From positions 1 to 29,821 of the IMG/VR virus record IMGVR_UViG_3300031539_000211: 29,821 nt of DNA; one strand, given 5' to 3'. The notes beneath the pieces were generated by a model. The model had not been told where the DNA came from. It ran no database searches and saw nothing but the letters and a program-made list of their open reading frames with translations. The first letter of the stretch is position 1. Each line of letters starts with the position of its first letter. The position numbers were made by a program, and so were the translations under genes. Shown here piece after piece: positions 27,153 through 29,821 of the stretch. The stretch is from a virus.

Positions 27153-27872
27153 TTACAAAAACGTCTTGATAAACAGCGATTCCTCAATGTCCTTGCGCAC
27201 CATCTTCTTGTCCATGTTGTCGGACGAACAATGCAGTAGGTGGATCTCCCGGCATTGGCTCAGGTTACAAAACTCCTTCACGTACCGTTTCGCCACACGC
27301 CATTCGGTATGAGAGACGAGCAGTCGCTCGGCCAGCGTCTCGTTGATCTCCTGTCGCTCCACGCGTCCGGCCAATACGTCTTTGTCGTAGCTGGCCGAGA
27401 TGGCAATGATATCGAACGCGATACCGAATCGCTGCGTGATGTGCGAGGTGTCGGTGACGAAAAAAAGGTTCTCATCCCCGGCATTTTCGTGGACGATGAA
27501 CCCCAACGGCTCCTTCGCATCGTGGTGGACCGCGAAGGGGAATACCTCGAACGTCTCGCTGATGGCAAATCGTTCCCCGTCTCGGATGGTGTGCGTCCGT
27601 CGATGCAGGTGCAGCGACTCTTCAATCCCCAGGAATGTGCCTTCGCTCGCATAGACATCAATCCCAGCCTTTAGGATATTCTCAACGCCCTGGCTGTGGT
27701 CCTTGTGTTCGTGTGTGACCAAGCAACCGTCGATAGCCGTCAGATCGTACTTGAGGGCCTTCTGGAGTTTCTTCCACGTCACGCCGCACTCAATGAGCAA
27801 CCGCCTCCCGTTGGCCGCGGTGACGGTGTAAAAGTTGCCCGAGCTCGATGAGTAGAAGGTCTCAAACGTCAT
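27153..27872 (-). CDS. Metallo-beta-lactamase-fold nuclease, RecT partner
   Basis: A 239-residue MBL-fold hydrolase. Strand-loop SSSSGNFYTV opens the fold. HEHKDH (residues 54-59) is the HxHxDH dinuclear metal site; later ligands are likely FVTDTSH (Asp/His) and LLHCSSDN (His). Members of this YycJ/WalJ-like group sit beside recT in many phages and are thought to provide the 5'-3' exonuclease that makes single strands for annealing. The ATG at 27872 overlaps the RecT stop (ATGA), so the two are made together. Nuclease polarity is inferred from family context. Confidence 0.87.
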   Translation of the reverse strand: MTFETFYSSSSGNFYTVTAANGRRLLIECGVTWKKLQKALKYDLTAIDGCLVTHEHKDHSQGVENILKAGIDVYASEGTFLGIEESLHLHRRTHTIRDGERFAISETFEVFPFAVHHDAKEPLGFIVHENAGDENLFFVTDTSHITQRFGIAFDIIAISASYDKDVLAGRVERQEINETLAERLLVSHTEWRVAKRYVKEFCNLSQCREIHLLHCSSDNMDKKMVRKDIEESLFIKTFL

Positions 27873-28954
27873 CGGTAGTCCCCGGCCTCGTTCTGGTCGC
27901 CGTTAGCCTCTGGATTCAGGCAGATTTGGAGCGTGCCACAGCCTGGGCATTTCGCTACGCTGTTATTCGGCCCCGTCATCGCCGGATCATTGAATGTCAG
28001 TCCGCACCCGGCGTTTCGACAGAGATACTTGAACTTGGGGATTTCAGTCGTTGGCGACTCAGTGGTAGTCGTCTTCTTGCCTTTGCCTCTGGTTCGCTTC
28101 TTATCTTCCGCTGCTGGCGGCAGAGATTTACCGTTCTCGAAGTTAGCATCGACCGGGTCGCTGCCCAGGTCGGCGGCGATGAACGCGGAGGCGTCCGTCG
28201 AAGCCTCGTCAAACGTATCGCGGTCGGCGGTGATCATCTCCTGCATTTCAATCGACATGACGCCATAGCGCTTCAGGCATCGCAGCAGCACGGTCTTGTT
28301 GCCCATCGGGATCGGGTCCGTGGACCACGGTGAGGCTTTCTTGCCCGCACTCACGTCGTACTGATAGGCTTTGCTGTACCGCCGGGCGTGGGCCATGACT
28401 TCGGCATGAGTCATGTAGTCGGATTTCTCAAACCCGGTAATCAGTTTGAAATACACGTAGTGTCCGACGACATCTCCGTCCGTGCGCTTGTCGCTGTACC
28501 GTAGTTTGAACGTGTCCGGGTCATTGAACGTCACAACACCGGTGATCGGGTTGTGGCTCTTGAGTTCGTCGCGGTAGATTTCCGAGCAATGGATGGTTTG
28601 ATACTGGCCCGAGCGTATGCACAGTTGAATGACCCCGCGATACATGATTTGAAAGACCGCTTCCTGGCCATAGGGGACAATCGCCGCATGGCCCAGGGCC
28701 GGGTCAATGGCTAAATTCACGGTCGCTGCACGCATCGCCGCCCGGCAGACGCTGCCTGGATTCTGTCGGGCAACCTCCAGTAGTTGTTTGCTGCTGCCGA
28801 CGACGTTGATAATGGAATTGATGAACGCCCCGGACCGCTTGCCCAATACGTCCTCGAATCGCTTTTTGATCGACTCGTCGGACAAATAACCCTTCATAAT
28901 TCCCAACGGTCCTGCCGGTCGTTTCTGAATTTCACCTGTCTCTGTCTGTGTCAT
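27869..28954 (-). CDS. recT: RecT-family single-strand annealing protein with zinc tail
   Basis: A 361-residue RecT protein. FINSIINVVGSSKQLLEVAR, NPGSVCRAAMRAATVNLAID, GHAAIVPYGQEAVFQIMYRG and VIQLCIRSGQYQTIH follow the RecT/RecT_Lis pattern (nP.S...A...aa.lgL.....lg.a.lvPy...a.fqigyrG...l..rsG). It promotes annealing of complementary strands during phage recombination. After a Lys/Thr-rich linker the last 50 residues contain CRNAGCG and CPGCG, a zinc ribbon that ordinary RecT proteins lack. The ATG at 28954 has AAGGAAGGAAA upstream. Coupled to the nuclease. Confidence 0.93.
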   Translation of the reverse strand: MTQTETGEIQKRPAGPLGIMKGYLSDESIKKRFEDVLGKRSGAFINSIINVVGSSKQLLEVARQNPGSVCRAAMRAATVNLAIDPALGHAAIVPYGQEAVFQIMYRGVIQLCIRSGQYQTIHCSEIYRDELKSHNPITGVVTFNDPDTFKLRYSDKRTDGDVVGHYVYFKLITGFEKSDYMTHAEVMAHARRYSKAYQYDVSAGKKASPWSTDPIPMGNKTVLLRCLKRYGVMSIEMQEMITADRDTFDEASTDASAFIAADLGSDPVDANFENGKSLPPAAEDKKRTRGKGKKTTTTESPTTEIPKFKYLCRNAGCGLTFNDPAMTGPNNSVAKCPGCGTLQICLNPEANGDQNEAGDYR

Positions 28955-29207
28955 GGTTTTCCTTCCTTTCGTATTCTTTTATTCTTGCTCTTGCGAGCAG
29001 CCAAAAAACCCAACTTGCCGCCTTGAGAATTTCAAGGGTAGTCTTGTACTCAAAGTTCTTCTCGAAATCGTATTTTTTGAATTCAGCACTATATTGCGGT
29101 GCATTTCTGCACATCTGACTGGTTTTCAGATGCAATTGCAGAATATCATCTAACAACGAATTCAATCGGTCGCGTCTTTTCTTCAGCGTGGCCCGCGTTG
29201 CTTTCAT
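28932..29207 (-). CDS. Small helical protein between ATPase and recT
   Basis: A 91-residue basic protein starting MKATRATLKKRRDRLNSLLD at the ATG 29207, which overlaps the ATPase stop (ATGA) and has GAAGGTGG upstream. It ends with a hydrophobic stretch, AASWVFWLLARARIKEYERK, probably a helix, and overlaps the recT start by 23 bases. No family recognised. It is co-expressed with the recombination genes. Confidence 0.65.
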   Translation of the reverse strand: MKATRATLKKRRDRLNSLLDDILQLHLKTSQMCRNAPQYSAEFKKYDFEKNFEYKTTLEILKAASWVFWLLARARIKEYERKENHDTDRDR

Positions 29208-29821
29208 GCTGCTACCACCTTCTCTGCGACTTCGATTGTCAATTCGCTCATGCCCTTCTCGGCGTACAATTCGATCACCTGTGACCGGGCCTCTAACGGC
29301 AGGGTCAGCGATTCGGCGTGGTCAATCCATAAAGGTACGCTGATACCGTAATGCTCCGACAGGGCATTGATGACATCGACGCCCGCGAGGATCTGCTGGC
29401 CCGTTGACATATCCATATAGGGCACGCCGTTGAGCATCGCCTCGCACGTATCCTCGATACTGCCGTTGAGGTTGTAGTTGAACAGCTTGAACTGCACGTG
29501 CGTGAACCTGCTGTTGACGGCCTCTTCGATCAGGCGGCTCTCGGCGGCCTTGTACTGGTCGATCTCGGCCAACTCCCGGTCAATGTCGGCGATCTTCTGT
29601 GCAAGGTCTTTTTCTTTGGCCTCCAACTCGGCAATACGGGTCTTGTCGGCCTTGGCGCGGTCGGCTTGGGCGAGAGCTGTATTGACCTTATCGAGTTCTC
29701 GCTGGGCTTCATTCTTCCGGCTCTCGATAGCATCCAGTTGTTCGGTGACGGGGGCGCCGATTTCGGCTTTAGCCTTCTCGATCTGCTCGGTCAGTTTGCA
29801 CCACTCGGCATCCTGCGTCAT
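29204..29821 (-). CDS. SMC/RecF-like ATPase, C-terminal part (runs off the edge)
   Basis: At least 205 residues, in frame to the right edge, where an internal Met codon happens to lie; the N-terminal Walker A is outside. The first 100 residues are a coiled coil (ESRKNEAQRELDKVNTALAQ and on). The end has the ABC-ATPase signature and Walker B-like region MSTGQQILAGVDVINALSEH followed by VPLWIDHAESLT, as in phage SMC/RecN-like ATPases (...SkGEki.aglDii......ipiFiDnaEsl). It belongs to the recombination module with recT. Confidence 0.75.
   Translation of the reverse strand: MTQDAEWCKLTEQIEKAKAEIGAPVTEQLDAIESRKNEAQRELDKVNTALAQADRAKADKTRIAELEAKEKDLAQKIADIDRELAEIDQYKAAESRLIEEAVNSRFTHVQFKLFNYNLNGSIEDTCEAMLNGVPYMDMSTGQQILAGVDVINALSEHYGISVPLWIDHAESLTLPLEARSQVIELYAEKGMSELTIEVAEKVVAA

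Overview
The window is a piece of a tailed double-stranded DNA phage (or a prophage or metagenomic phage contig). Every convincing gene is on the minus strand, so transcription runs from right to left. Early recombination, replication and DNA-modification genes are at high coordinates; the terminase, portal and capsid genes are at low coordinates. The coat protein resembles the P22 family. Most genes have a Shine-Dalgarno near AAAGGAG, and many are coupled by ATGA or GTGA stop/start overlaps. I cannot name the host. No integrase, repressor, endolysin, tail gene, tRNA or CRISPR array was recognised.

Layout from right to left (order of transcription). 29.8-27.15 kb: the C-terminal part of an SMC/RecF-like ATPase, a small helical protein, a RecT annealing protein with an unusual C-terminal zinc ribbon, and a metallo-beta-lactamase-fold nuclease. 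Two tandem terminator-like hairpins follow in a 304-bp structured gap. 26.85-22.8 kb: a densely packed run of tiny genes (zinc ribbons, an ASCH-like protein, an HNH-AP2 endonuclease), many joined by near-identical junction sequences. 22.8-19.6 kb: an N4/N6-type DNA methyltransferase, an ASCH protein, a PAPS-reductase/DndC-like ATPase and a short C5-methyltransferase-like protein. Three of these carry the same C-terminal tail, which resembles a sliding-clamp-binding motif. 19.6-17.0 kb: a small membrane protein, an SF2 helicase and a replication-initiator-like protein. The initiator gene appears to contain a lambda-O-style origin with palindromic iterons, an A+T-rich inverted repeat, a (CG)n tract and a pentamer array. 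17.0-12.9 kb: coiled-coil proteins, a RusA resolvase and two genes whose leaders are long arrays of a degenerate AACNN pentamer. 12.9-7.0 kb: a holin-like protein, unknown small genes, a HExxH protein, a ParB-like protein, a methyltransferase-fold protein, and a promoter-driven pair of a clamp-loader-like AAA+ protein and a radical SAM protein. 7.0-0 kb: small and large terminase, a membrane protein, portal, MuF-like protein, scaffold and coat protein (truncated by the left edge).

The strongest candidates for something undescribed are the AACNN arrays and the gene-junction repeats. The AACNN arrays (period 5 bp) keep AAC almost invariant while the two N positions drift. Two lie in gene leaders, and a third lies in the opposite orientation inside the initiator gene, where its transcript would be complementary to the leaders. 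The junction repeats flank small gene cassettes and could act as short-homology ports for gene exchange by the phage's own RecT.
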